Below, piece after piece: positions 16,195 to 24,967 of a stretch of DNA of 64,000 nucleotides (position 1 is its first letter; each line of letters opens with the position of its first letter). The stretch is taken from contig NZ_BOSI01000005.1 of assembly GCF_018403265.1 (NCBI RefSeq), positions 1 to 64,000 on the forward strand. Reading direction: 5' to 3'. Below the pieces are notes generated by a model. That model did no database searches. It saw nothing but the letters and a program-made list of their open reading frames with translations, and was not told the origin of the DNA. The translations under genes were made by a program, and so were the position numbers. The DNA is from Paenibacillus sp. J31TS4. GTDB lineage: Bacteria; Bacillota; Bacilli; Paenibacillales; NBRC-103111.

Positions 16195-18309
16195 TTAATC
16201 AGGCAAGTTTCCGGATCTAGTCCCTACTTCATAGGAAGAAACAACATGATCGTACATAAGATGCAGAATCATTCCGGTTGCCGCATGATCCAGGTTATGG
16301 CAGTGGTCCATCCACATGCCCGGATTATTAGCGACGAACGCGACCTCATACGATTCGCCGGGAAGGACATTCAACGTATCGGTAAGCCACGGCGTCTTCA
16401 CCTTCTCGCCGTTTTTCTTCAAAACGGTCATATGATGCCCATGCAGGTGCATCGGATGCTCGGCCAAGCTTTTATTCACAAACGTCATTTTGACTTTATC
16501 GCCTTCTTTGACGACCAAAGTCGGTACCCGGGGGTAAACGTCTCCATTGATGGTCCATAGAAAATGAAACCCGCCGTTGTAAAATCCCATCTTGTTCCCG
16601 AGAATCATCTGGAACTCCCGATCGAAATTATTCACAGTCGTTACCTCGTTTACAACAGGCTTGCCATAATCGGACGGGTCAAATATAGCCGATTCCGCTT
16701 TGAAGATCGGCTTCTCCGAAGGATTGTCGATGTAAAAAACAATTCCTGGATCGTTGTCGTTTTTGGAATTGCCTTGTGTAAAAAAGACCGGGTGGTCGGG
16801 CATCGTGAAGGTTACATCGTATCTCCCGCCCGAACCAAGCCGAAACGCAGTTTGGTCGGATAAAAGCCGCGGGTCTTGGATCCGCACCCCATCGATGCTT
16901 GTGATTTGGAAATCGGTCCCTTGCAGAGAATAGTTTTGAGAAAGGTTATGCGCATTGATGATTCTCAGCTTTACTTTCTTCCCCGGTTGCATCTGCTTCC
17001 ACTGTAGAGTGTCTTGTTGTCCGAACGCATATTTATCCCCTTGATCGATCTTCCAGCGATGATGGATAACGGTAATCTGTTCATCGAAAGGTTCGGCATC
17101 CTGTTTCGGTTCAACAATCAGCGTGCCAAAAAGCCCTTTCCTCACTTGCTCCGACGCTTGCTGATGAGAGTGAAACCAGTAGGTGCCTTCCTGGTCGGCC
17201 CGAAACTTGTAGGTGAACGATTGTCCCGGCTTCACGACATTTTGGGTCATCCCCGGCACGCCATCCATCGCATTCGGTACGTTATAGCCATGCCAATGGA
17301 TGGTAACGCCGCTGGTGATATCTTGATTGATTAGCTTCACTTCGACCATATCGCCATGCTTCACCCTAAGCTCAGGAGCGATTTCCCCGTTGTAAGTCCA
17401 GGCATCGATGGTGGCTCCCGAAGCAAGCGTTATCGTTTTCTGCTGTGCCACCATCTCAAATTTCACATCGGCGGGAGCCGAAATATCTCCTGTAAGTGCA
17501 GCTACTTCCACTGTGCCGGTTTGAGAATTACCGTGCTGCTGATGACTATGATGATCGGAGCCTATGGACATCCGAGTTGCCGCACCGCCCCCTTCGTCCA
17601 TCCGGTCATGATTCATCATGTCGGATGCTTCCGGCAGCTTGGAGGCATGGACCCCTACGAGTACATTGGATACGAGGATGGTTATTGCCACGAAGGCAGT
17701 GAGCATACTCGCAGCCAAGAGGATTAACAGCCGGATAACAAGCCCGTGCTGAAACCGTTCCCCCCTCGCAACCTTCAAGTACTTCCATCTTATAAAAACC
17801 GCCGGTACAAGTAATAGCAGCGCCACCAGAATGACTTGCTGAGCAATCTCAACCAGGCTGGGCAGGACCGGTTGAGCAAAGACGGTGCTGAAGGCAGACA
17901 TGCCGGAAGCAAGCCCCGCCGCCAAAAAGGACAACGTCACGGAAGGATGAGCCGCCGTGCGCAGCGCTTCCTGCCTCGGCGGTTCCCCGCCGGAATCCCT
18001 CAAGCTTCTTAACCGAGGCAGGATTGTTACCGCCACATACAATTGAGGGATCAACGTTAGCGGTACGAGAGTTTTGACAATGCCCTCTACGAACAGCCAT
18101 CCGCTCGATAGGAATTTGCCGATGACTACCGCGTACCACAGGACGCTCAAAACTAACGCAGCGTAAGCTATCCGGAGCAAAAAGGTTCTCTTCTTTCTCA
18201 AGCTTTGGTTGGTCGTGGAGTAGGGCAAGCTTCCCGCTGCCATACTTGCGATTCCCCACAATAGGGCCATACTGGCCGTCAATAGGATACTGGCTATCGT
18301 ATCGAGCAT
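16195..18309 (-). CDS. Membrane-anchored multicopper oxidase
   Basis: The protein has 704 residues, with about six N-terminal membrane helices (residues 1-225) followed by an extracellular cupredoxin region. A His/Met-rich linker (MNHDRMDEGGG, DHHSHQQHG) precedes the oxidase. All copper ligands are visible: HWHGYN and HSHQ in the first domain, HPMHLHGHH and HCHNLDHAATGM in the last. They supply the type 1 and type 2/3 centres, so the family reaction (one-electron oxidation of metal or phenol, reducing O2 to water) should be intact. The ATG at 18309 has GAGGA nine bases upstream. It is co-transcribed after the DUF2269 gene and next to a divergent two-component system, which suggests copper or redox response. 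Confidence 0.87.
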   Translation of the reverse strand: MLDTIASILLTASMALLWGIASMAAGSLPYSTTNQSLRKKRTFLLRIAYAALVLSVLWYAVVIGKFLSSGWLFVEGIVKTLVPLTLIPQLYVAVTILPRLRSLRDSGGEPPRQEALRTAAHPSVTLSFLAAGLASGMSAFSTVFAQPVLPSLVEIAQQVILVALLLLVPAVFIRWKYLKVARGERFQHGLVIRLLILLAASMLTAFVAITILVSNVLVGVHASKLPEASDMMNHDRMDEGGGAATRMSIGSDHHSHQQHGNSQTGTVEVAALTGDISAPADVKFEMVAQQKTITLASGATIDAWTYNGEIAPELRVKHGDMVEVKLINQDITSGVTIHWHGYNVPNAMDGVPGMTQNVVKPGQSFTYKFRADQEGTYWFHSHQQASEQVRKGLFGTLIVEPKQDAEPFDEQITVIHHRWKIDQGDKYAFGQQDTLQWKQMQPGKKVKLRIINAHNLSQNYSLQGTDFQITSIDGVRIQDPRLLSDQTAFRLGSGGRYDVTFTMPDHPVFFTQGNSKNDNDPGIVFYIDNPSEKPIFKAESAIFDPSDYGKPVVNEVTTVNNFDREFQMILGNKMGFYNGGFHFLWTINGDVYPRVPTLVVKEGDKVKMTFVNKSLAEHPMHLHGHHMTVLKKNGEKVKTPWLTDTLNVLPGESYEVAFVANNPGMWMDHCHNLDHAATGMILHLMYDHVVSSYEVGTRSGNLPD

Positions 18310-18340
18310 GGTTTCCACTCCTCATGATCGGATGCTTTCG

Positions 18341-18877
18341 TCAAGCTGCCGCCCCCGGCTTCGATTTGGAAGCCCTTTTGTTTATTTTGCCGAACGGCTT
18401 GATATACGAGATCGCCGTCATGAAGATCAACGAGACGATATTGGCCGCGGCTCCTCCAATCAACGAATAGCTTGCGTTCAGAAAGGCAGTGTCGCTCAGC
18501 GCAAGGGATCGTTCCTGCTGCGCGATGCGAACGATTTGGGATAACCAGGCTCCCATGTACTTGATGCCGAAAGCAATCAGCGCTACGGTCAGGATCAGCT
18601 TGATCAAGATCCAATAATGCTTGAAGAGCCCCCAATTCGTCCAAACGGACAATACAATGCCGGTAAACAGCGCAAGAAGAGCGGTGTATCGGACGAAGAC
18701 GACATCGATCAAATGCATATTTTCCAAGGTGTAATACAACTGCTCGCCGTTCTCCGCCTTCTGCATATACAGGCCGAGCAGCAGCATGACCATCGCTCCG
18801 CCAAGCCAGCAGACCACCGAAAGCACATGGATGACGACGATCCATTGCTTTTTCTTGATAGACAATTTGTAGCTCAT
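18341..18877 (-). CDS. DUF2269-like integral membrane protein
   Basis: The 178-residue protein has four predicted helices. It opens with QWIVVIHVLSVVCWLGGAMV, resembling the conserved first helix of DUF2269/CopD-like proteins, where a His in helix 1 can bind heme or copper. Other helices are FVRYTALLALFTGIVLSVW, ILIKLILTVALIAFGIKYM and AAANIVSLIFMTAISYIKPF. The ATG at 18877 follows a GGGGGA box. It lies 31 bases upstream of the multicopper oxidase, so the two form one unit. A role in electron or copper transfer with the oxidase is inferred, not shown. Confidence 0.8.
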   Translation of the reverse strand: MSYKLSIKKKQWIVVIHVLSVVCWLGGAMVMLLLGLYMQKAENGEQLYYTLENMHLIDVVFVRYTALLALFTGIVLSVWTNWGLFKHYWILIKLILTVALIAFGIKYMGAWLSQIVRIAQQERSLALSDTAFLNASYSLIGGAAANIVSLIFMTAISYIKPFGKINKRASKSKPGAAA

Positions 18878-19019
18878 TTCAAATCCCCCCAAGTGGCTTC
18901 TTTGGTAGCAATACTAACAGCGAAATGTTGCGAACTTGTGGTGAAACCATTTGCAGGTTGTGGAGGCTGCGGCTATCCTTAAGGTAGGAATGGAAGTGGA
19001 TATATCTGGGAGTGGGGAA

Positions 19020-19718
19020 ATGGGAATCAGGATTCTGATCGTAGAGGATGAAATCAAAATCGCATCGCTCATGGAGTCGTTTCTTCAAACCGAAGGGTAC
19101 GATTGTCTAACTGCGATGGACGGCAAAACCGCGCTGCAGCTCTATACAAAACAGAAACCGGATATCGTTATATTGGATTGGATGCTTCCGCAAATGAGCG
19201 GACTGGACACATGCAGGCAGCTTAGACAATTAGGGTCTCCCGGCATCATCATGGTGACGGCCAAATCCGAGGAAACGGACAAAATCGTCGGCCTCGAGAT
19301 GGGAGCGGACGATTACCTGACCAAGCCCTTCAGCTTGAGGGAGCTTTCCGCACGCATCCGCTCTTTATTGAGACGAATGAACAAAAGCGACAACGACGGA
19401 GCCGGCAGCGTATTGCGAAGAGGCGAGCTTACGATTCACGAGGAAAGTCTGCAGGTGTTTAAAGGGACTAAGGAGCTACATCTCACGCCGACTGAATTCA
19501 AGCTTCTGCATCTGCTGGCGGCAAAGCCCGGGCGGGTGTACACCCGAATGCAGCTTCTGCAGCATGCATTCGAGGAGGAGTTTGTCGTTGACGAACGGAC
19601 GGTGGATTCCCATATCAGCAAGCTTCGCAAGAAGATAGAGAGCGATGGCCGCAGCTCCGACTATATTCAAACGGTGTACGGATTCGGCTATCGATTCGGA
19701 GCGGAACATGAAAATTAG
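19020..19718 (+). CDS. OmpR/PhoB family response regulator
   Basis: The protein has 232 residues. The receiver domain (3-117) has the acidic pair in LIVEDE, the phospho-acceptor Asp in IVILDWMLPQMSG, the Thr in MVTAKS and the Lys in DDYLTKPFS. The winged-helix effector (about 135-230) ends VDSHISKLRKKIE and IQTVYGFGYRF. The ATG at 19020 is preceded by GGGGA. It overlaps the kinase gene by 11 bases, so translation is coupled. It is divergent from the DUF2269/multicopper oxidase unit, its probable target; a CCTTAAGG palindrome lies in the gap. Confidence 0.9.
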   Translation: MGIRILIVEDEIKIASLMESFLQTEGYDCLTAMDGKTALQLYTKQKPDIVILDWMLPQMSGLDTCRQLRQLGSPGIIMVTAKSEETDKIVGLEMGADDYLTKPFSLRELSARIRSLLRRMNKSDNDGAGSVLRRGELTIHEESLQVFKGTKELHLTPTEFKLLHLLAAKPGRVYTRMQLLQHAFEEEFVVDERTVDSHISKLRKKIESDGRSSDYIQTVYGFGYRFGAEHEN

Positions 19719-21063
19719 AACCAAGCTGATCCTGTCGATGAGCATTCTAATCTTGTTTATCCTGCTGTTTCTGCTTGCCGTTACGCATATTCAGTTTTAT
19801 ATTTCCCGCGATCTTGCCTATCTCGAGGATAAGGCCCCCTTTGAATCGCTGAAACAGGAGTTCGAGCAATTTTACAGCAGTCACGGCGATTCTTGGGAAC
19901 ATGTCGGCAGCGCAAGGTTTGAAGCTTCCGGCTCCTTTGCCGAAATCTTATTATCTGCGGAGGGGAAAACCTTGTATCAGCAAGGAAGCCTAAGCAAAGA
20001 GGAACTTCTCGAAGACGGGTATATGCTCGCGCTTCACGCGGGTGATCGTAAGATCGGCAGACTGTACGTGATGAATGACAGGCAGTTCAAGACCTATGAG
20101 TTTAAAACGATGTGGTACGGCATGCTGCCCAATATCGGCATCGCTTCCCTGCTGTTCACCTTGATCGCGGCGATGCTGACCATCTTCTTCCTGTCGTGGC
20201 GGTTGACCATTCCGATCCGTCGAATCATCAAAGGGATCGAGGCCATCCGAAAAGGCGACGCCGCAGCCGTCTTTCCCGAACAAAAGAAAGACGAATTCGG
20301 CGCGATTTCCAGGGCTCTAAGGGAGATGAACGATTCGCTCGCCGAAGCGGAACGAACCCGAAAGCAGTTGATGTCCGATGTCGCTCATGAATTGAAAACT
20401 CCGCTTATGATCATCCAAGGGGAATTGGAGCTGGCTCATGAGACGGGGTCCCCTCTCACTGCCGAGAAACAGGCCTCGATTCTCGATGAAGTGCTTCGGT
20501 TGTCGCGTTTGGTTCATGAGGTGCTGGACTTATCCAGGCTGGAAGCCGGCATGACGGAGCTGCATCCGCGAACGGAGAACTTGGTTGCGCTACTGGGGGA
20601 TCTAACGGCGAAGACCCAATTTCTAGTGGAGGATAAGCAAATCCATCTGTCCATGCACGCCAAGGAGGAGGTTATCTCCGTTTCGGTGGAAAAAGCCCGC
20701 ATTCTTCAGGCGCTGTATAACCTCCTGACGAATGCCGTCTACTATACGAAGCCCGGCGGACAAATCCGACTCCTAGCGGAAACAACACACCTGCCGGACC
20801 AGCAGCAGCCCTATGCTCAAATCCGGATTGAAGACAGCGGCGCCGGAATATCCGAAGAGGATTTGCCCTATATCTTCGACCGCTTTTATAGAGCGGATCA
20901 TTCCCGGGCTCGTCCGAGCGGCGGGACCGGTCTCGGGCTTGCGATCGCACGGCAAACCATCCTTGCTCATGGGGGGCGCATCGAGGTGCAAAGCATGGTG
21001 GGGAAGGGTTCGGTGTTTACCGTTTATTTGCCATTGTCTGCTAGGACCCCAAACATGGTATAA
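19708..21063 (+). CDS. Sensor histidine kinase
   Basis: The membrane kinase has 451 residues. Helix 1 (LILSMSILILFILLFLLAVT) and helix 2 (SLLFTLIAAMLTIFFLSW) flank an extracellular sensor of about 115 residues with no cysteine or histidine-rich metal motif. A HAMP domain follows, then the H-box VAHELKTPLMIIQGELELA and the N, G1 and G2 boxes ([32 protein letters not shown]). It is similar in layout to BaeS/CusS-type kinases. The start lies inside the regulator gene. The signal is unknown; context suggests metal or envelope stress. Confidence 0.9.
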   Translation: MKIRTKLILSMSILILFILLFLLAVTHIQFYISRDLAYLEDKAPFESLKQEFEQFYSSHGDSWEHVGSARFEASGSFAEILLSAEGKTLYQQGSLSKEELLEDGYMLALHAGDRKIGRLYVMNDRQFKTYEFKTMWYGMLPNIGIASLLFTLIAAMLTIFFLSWRLTIPIRRIIKGIEAIRKGDAAAVFPEQKKDEFGAISRALREMNDSLAEAERTRKQLMSDVAHELKTPLMIIQGELELAHETGSPLTAEKQASILDEVLRLSRLVHEVLDLSRLEAGMTELHPRTENLVALLGDLTAKTQFLVEDKQIHLSMHAKEEVISVSVEKARILQALYNLLTNAVYYTKPGGQIRLLAETTHLPDQQQPYAQIRIEDSGAGISEEDLPYIFDRFYRADHSRARPSGGTGLGLAIARQTILAHGGRIEVQSMVGKGSVFTVYLPLSARTPNMV

Positions 21064-21265
21064 CCCCGATCCGCGAGGAACGTTATGAGATCAGGGAAGT
21101 GTTGCCCAGCTCCACTCATTAGTGACTAACTTTCCGACGATTTGTCCAAGCTAATACTTGGGCAAGCAGTCTTCTTGAGCTGGCATTCCATCAGAAGATT
21201 TTGGCGATACTGCTTAAATCGATCTTAGCGGATGGGGAATGTTACACAAAAAGGGGGTACTTTGG

Positions 21266-22429
21266 ATGGCTATTCATAGCGAAACGATACAAATGGACAT
21301 TTATCAACGCGGGGATAAGCCTGCAAAGCTATTGCCGGTATCGTTCGACGAATGGGAAAACCAGGCAAAGGAAATTCTCGCTGCAGCGCCATTTGGCTAC
21401 GTTTATGGTGCAGCAGGGGCTGGCGATACACATCGTGCCAATGTAGATGCTTTTCAGAACTATCGAATAAGACCAAGGGTATGTTGTGATATTACAAAAC
21501 GTGACCTCTCTATATCGATGTTCGGAACTAAGCTCCCGGTTCCTTTCTTACTAGCACCGATCGGAGTCAATACCATTCTCCATCCCGATGGCGAACTTGC
21601 CCCCGCTAAAGCAGCGGCGAAATTAGGAGTTCCTTATATACTCAGCAACGTTTCCAGTGTTTCCATGGAACAAGTGGCGGAAGTGATGGGAGATAGCGTT
21701 AGATGGTTCCAGCTTTATCCCCCGAAAGATCACGAGCTGACAAAGAGTTTCCTCAAACGAGCGGAGGCGTCCGGATTCAAGGCCATTGTTGTCACCGTGG
21801 ATTCGACACTTCTTGGCTGGCGCGAGACGGACTTACGCCATGCATACTTACCCTTCCTGACAGGGCATGGAATGGGAAATTATTTCTCCGATCCAATCTT
21901 TTGTTCCAAGCTTGAGGAAGCCCCTGATAAAAACGTCAAAGCAGCGGCTTTGAAAGCATTAGAGGAAGGAAACAATACCTGTTTTACTTGGAGGGAGCTT
22001 GACTTTATTCGTGAGCATACCCGGCTGCCTCTCCTTATGAAAGGAATAACCCATCCGGACGATGCCATTTTGGCTATGGAACATGGCGTTGACGGGATCA
22101 TTGTTTCGAACCACGGAGGAAGACAGCTTGACGGAGCCGTGGCGACTCTGGATGTCTTGCCTTCCATTAGGGAATCGATCCAGGGGAAGATTCCAATCAT
22201 CATGGATAGCGGGATTCGCAGAGGAGCGGATATATTAAAAGCCATTGCTCTTGGCGCTACTGCCGTCCTCGTCGGCCGCCCGTATGCCTACGCCATGGCT
22301 GTGGCGGGAGAACTTGGGGTCGAAGAGGTGATCAAGCACCTTGTTGCAGAAACCGAACTGCAGCTAGCTATATCCGGACGAAGCTCCATTCAAGACGTGG
22401 ACCAATCCCTTCTCATGAAAGTGAAATGA
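21266..22429 (+). CDS. FMN-dependent alpha-hydroxy-acid oxidase/dehydrogenase
   Basis: The cytoplasmic TIM-barrel flavoenzyme has 387 residues. It has YGAAGAGDTHRAN near residue 50, LAPIGVNTILHPDGELA, the FMN-binding QLYPPKD segment, VTVDSTLLGWRETDLRH, and the catalytic-base motif SNHGGRQLDGAVATLDVLP. It ends DSGIRRGADILKA and GATAVLVGRPYAYA. Members oxidise lactate or related 2-hydroxy acids; the GWRETDLRHAYLPFL segment recalls lactate 2-monooxygenase-like proteins. Activity on lactate is likely but unproven. The ATG at 21266 follows GGGGG by nine bases. The 200-base upstream gap shows no other gene. Confidence 0.87.
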   Translation: MAIHSETIQMDIYQRGDKPAKLLPVSFDEWENQAKEILAAAPFGYVYGAAGAGDTHRANVDAFQNYRIRPRVCCDITKRDLSISMFGTKLPVPFLLAPIGVNTILHPDGELAPAKAAAKLGVPYILSNVSSVSMEQVAEVMGDSVRWFQLYPPKDHELTKSFLKRAEASGFKAIVVTVDSTLLGWRETDLRHAYLPFLTGHGMGNYFSDPIFCSKLEEAPDKNVKAAALKALEEGNNTCFTWRELDFIREHTRLPLLMKGITHPDDAILAMEHGVDGIIVSNHGGRQLDGAVATLDVLPSIRESIQGKIPIIMDSGIRRGADILKAIALGATAVLVGRPYAYAMAVAGELGVEEVIKHLVAETELQLAISGRSSIQDVDQSLLMKVK

Positions 22430-22468
22430 CCAAATTCAGCGGGAAATGCGCTTTCCAGTGTCAATTCT

Positions 22469-22487
22469 ACCCCATATTGGGGTCTTC
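22469..22487 (+). terminator. Probable terminator
   Basis: ACCCCA-tat-TGGGGT followed by CTTCTT lies 40 bases after the hydroxy-acid oxidase stop codon. The short stem and weak T-tract make it a probable call. Confidence 0.45.
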
Positions 22488-22917
22488 TTAATTCGTTCGG
22501 CTGTTTAGCTTTCGTTGATACGTAGACAGCAGGACTCCCCCCACAATAAAGCAGGACCCCAAAATTTCCGCTCCAGTTACCGGTTTGGCTAGCAAAATCA
22601 GTCCCATGATCATCGCTACAAACGGTTCTAAATTAGACAGGATGGAAGCCTTTGAAGCATCGACCTGGCTAATGTTGTTATTCCATATCAATGTCGCTAT
22701 CCCGTGTACAACAATGGCCGTTCCAATGAGAAAACTCGTTTCAAGTGTTTTTTATAGGAGGATAGCCCCATTAAAAAGAGAACAATAAACAAAAGTCTAA
22801 GCATGGTTAACAGAGCTGGGGAAAAATCTTGAACTAACATCTTTCCAAATACAAAATTGCTTCCCCACTCATTACACAAAAGGTTAGCCAGGCATATGCT
22901 TTCAACAAATCGATCAT
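22488..22917 (-). pseudogene. EamA/DMT transporter gene, decayed
   Basis: Three minus-strand pieces of one transporter are recognisable. From 22917 comes MIDLLKAYAWLTFC, the typical first helix. After a frame change comes NEWGSNFVFGKMLVQDFSPA and LLTMLRLLFIVLFLMGLSSY. Near 22691 comes the EamA C-terminal signature ISQVDASKASILSNLEPFVA and MIMGLILLAKPVTGAEILGS. An intact protein needs about 300 codons; only about 140 remain, so the middle is deleted and at least one frameshift has occurred. No function is expected. Confidence 0.75.
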
Positions 22918-23067
22918 CCTTTTTATCTGTACAAGATTTTTTTGTACACCTTTTCCTTTTGGAAAAAAGCTAAACGACCGTCCCCCCGTGGAGTACGGGG
23001 AAACGGCCGCAGGCAGCATAAAGATATCTTTTCTGTCTACTTAACGGGGAGACCATGGGGGATGGTT

Positions 23068-23934
23068 TTAGCTGGACTCATCCCTAAACAACGTCTTTTG
23101 GTTTCCAGATACGAAGTTTTGGATGTATTCCAATTGCTCCTCATCTGGCATTGTCCCCTGTACTTCACGAAATCGGGCAATCGCTTGCTCCAGAGATGCT
23201 TCTTTCCCCACGATTTCCCCGATCCGCGTGAGTTCATCCAGGAAGCTCCACATGTCATCATGCGTTTTCGGATTTTGATGTCCCGTCACATAGTACGCTG
23301 CATCATACTTTTTTAGCTTCTCTAATAAGACGGTAAGCTCGTCCAGATGATAGCTCCATTCCCCGCTATAAAAGTCCTGATAGATGCAATCCCCTAGAAA
23401 CAGGATCTTTTCCTCCGGAATATACACAATGGACGAGTCCCTTGCGTGAACGCCTCCCACATGCTCAACGATGCAGGTGACCCCGCCCAAATCCAGCTCG
23501 ATTTTGCTAGGAAACGAGAGCTCCGGCGTCTTCAATTTCAGATGCTCCCTTGTCGGCATCTCCCGTCTAATCATGTCTCTGCAAAACTCAATTTCCTCTC
23601 CGGTGGAGACCCTTAAATCTAACGAAGCGTCATCCCATTTTAACGTTTGCAGATATCTTATTTTCTCCTTCGTCAAGTCGTGACTGATCGATAAGAACCC
23701 CATTGTGCTCATCCCAAAGATATGATCCCAATGCCAGTGTGTGATGACAACAAACTTTACCGGGGCTATCTCCAACTGTTCAACGAGATGGAGCAAATCC
23801 TGTGCATGTGCAGGCGAATTGCCCGAATCCACGATGACGCTCATGTTGTCTCCACAGATCAATCCGAGAGCAGGACGGTCCGTCTCCGCATAATGGGGCA
23901 TGTAGTACACTCGATTGGACAGCTTGTTTAGCAT
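23068..23934 (-). CDS. MBL-fold metallo-hydrolase
   Basis: The 288-residue cytoplasmic protein has the metallo-beta-lactamase fold. The metal-binding motif THWHWDHIFG (HxHxDH) is near residue 60, a second His in VEHVGGVHARDSS, the Asp in LFLGDCIYQD and the last His in YVTGHQNPKTHDD. All ligands for a binuclear site are present. The group is broad (lactamases, glyoxalase II, lactonases), and no substrate motif is specific. The ATG at 23934 has AGAAGGG upstream; the long upstream in-frame extension is non-coding in character. It is divergent from the DUF2089 gene. Confidence 0.85.
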   Translation of the reverse strand: MLNKLSNRVYYMPHYAETDRPALGLICGDNMSVIVDSGNSPAHAQDLLHLVEQLEIAPVKFVVITHWHWDHIFGMSTMGFLSISHDLTKEKIRYLQTLKWDDASLDLRVSTGEEIEFCRDMIRREMPTREHLKLKTPELSFPSKIELDLGGVTCIVEHVGGVHARDSSIVYIPEEKILFLGDCIYQDFYSGEWSYHLDELTVLLEKLKKYDAAYYVTGHQNPKTHDDMWSFLDELTRIGEIVGKEASLEQAIARFREVQGTMPDEEQLEYIQNFVSGNQKTLFRDESS

Positions 23935-24148
23935 TTGCAACCCTTCTCTTTGTTGGTTTACATCGCACGTGTTAACAAAACCTTCTGTTATCATCCCCTT
24001 TTTGCTTCGGATTAGACTGTGTTGAAAAGCTTGCCGTTTTCCGGTTAACCAACAGCAGGCTCGTTGAATCCTCTTCTTTACGTTAAATTTAGATTTGACT
24101 TTAACAATATTCAATAATATGATTAATTTTATTAAAGGAAGTGAGTGT

Positions 24149-24448
24149 ATGCCTATGGAAACCGTGCCGGAATGGATGGCCAATCTGGAAGAGGAGGAGA
24201 TCGTGTTCATAAAGAAGTTTCTGCTGGCTTCCGGTTCACTCAAGGAAGTAGCGAAACAGTACAGCGTCACTTACCCGACTGTTCGGCTTCGATTGGATCG
24301 GTTAATTCAAAAGATTCAAATTAATGAGGACCATGCGAATGAACCGTATATCAGCCTGATCAAACGAATGGTCGTAAACGAAAAGCTTGATCTTGATGCT
24401 GCTAAGATTCTGATTTCGGAATACAAAAAAATAAGGGAGAAACCATAG
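24149..24448 (+). CDS. DUF2089-like helix-turn-helix protein
   Basis: The small protein has 99 residues. It opens ETVPEWMANLEEEEIVFIKK and carries a helix-turn-helix, SLKEVAKQYSVTYPTVRLRL, characteristic of DUF2089 regulators. The C-terminal half (MVVNEKLDLDAAKILISEYK) matches the family's short helical tail. The zinc-ribbon found in longer DUF2089 proteins is absent. It has a good Shine-Dalgarno (AAAGGAAG). The membrane protein gene begins two bases after its stop, so the two are co-expressed and this protein probably autoregulates the pair. Confidence 0.8.
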   Translation: MPMETVPEWMANLEEEEIVFIKKFLLASGSLKEVAKQYSVTYPTVRLRLDRLIQKIQINEDHANEPYISLIKRMVVNEKLDLDAAKILISEYKKIREKP

Positions 24449-24450
24449 TC

Positions 24451-24813
24451 ATGACAAAAGCTTTCTTGTTTGTAGGATTTATAATTGGGGCCGTTTTTCT
24501 GCAGATTTTTCTTTCGAAGAAGGATACTCCCTGGCCAGGTCTGCTGCTTCCGGCAATCACATCGTTGTTATCTATCATGGCTGCATTAGGCCTCTTCCTT
24601 TATCTGCCGATGGAAGTATTAACTGAGCAAAGCTTTAAAACAATCTTGAATGCGGTACAACTCCCTAAGCTTGCTGCTCTGCTCGAGGCACTTTATATCG
24701 TGTTTCTTTATAACATTCCGACCGCCTTTTTGCTTTGCATTTATTATGCTTACCGCGCCAAACTAAAAAGGAATAAAGAGATTGTAAGGATGTGCGTGCA
24801 GGATTTGGGATAA
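24451..24813 (+). CDS. Small integral membrane protein, unknown function
   Basis: The 120-residue protein has three predicted helices (FLFVGFIIGAVFLQIFL; LLLPAITSLLSIMAALGLFL; LEALYIVFLYNIPTAFLLCI) and a basic C-terminal tail. It forms a two-gene unit with the DUF2089-like regulator, with a two-base gap and translational coupling. Such regulator/membrane-protein pairs are common in bacilli, but the function of this family is not known to me. No transporter or enzyme motif is visible. Confidence 0.7.
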   Translation: MTKAFLFVGFIIGAVFLQIFLSKKDTPWPGLLLPAITSLLSIMAALGLFLYLPMEVLTEQSFKTILNAVQLPKLAALLEALYIVFLYNIPTAFLLCIYYAYRAKLKRNKEIVRMCVQDLG

Positions 24814-24967
24814 CTGATTTCCTAGACTCTTTGAAGGTTTGTCCCGCTTCCTGGTGTGCTTCTCCTCATTACCACAATTTGCGATTCAGTTCTCCGTATC
24901 ATCGCTAAGACGAGAATTAAGAGCGTCCTACAGGACGCCCTTACCGGCTTCGGGCTTTACTTCTATG

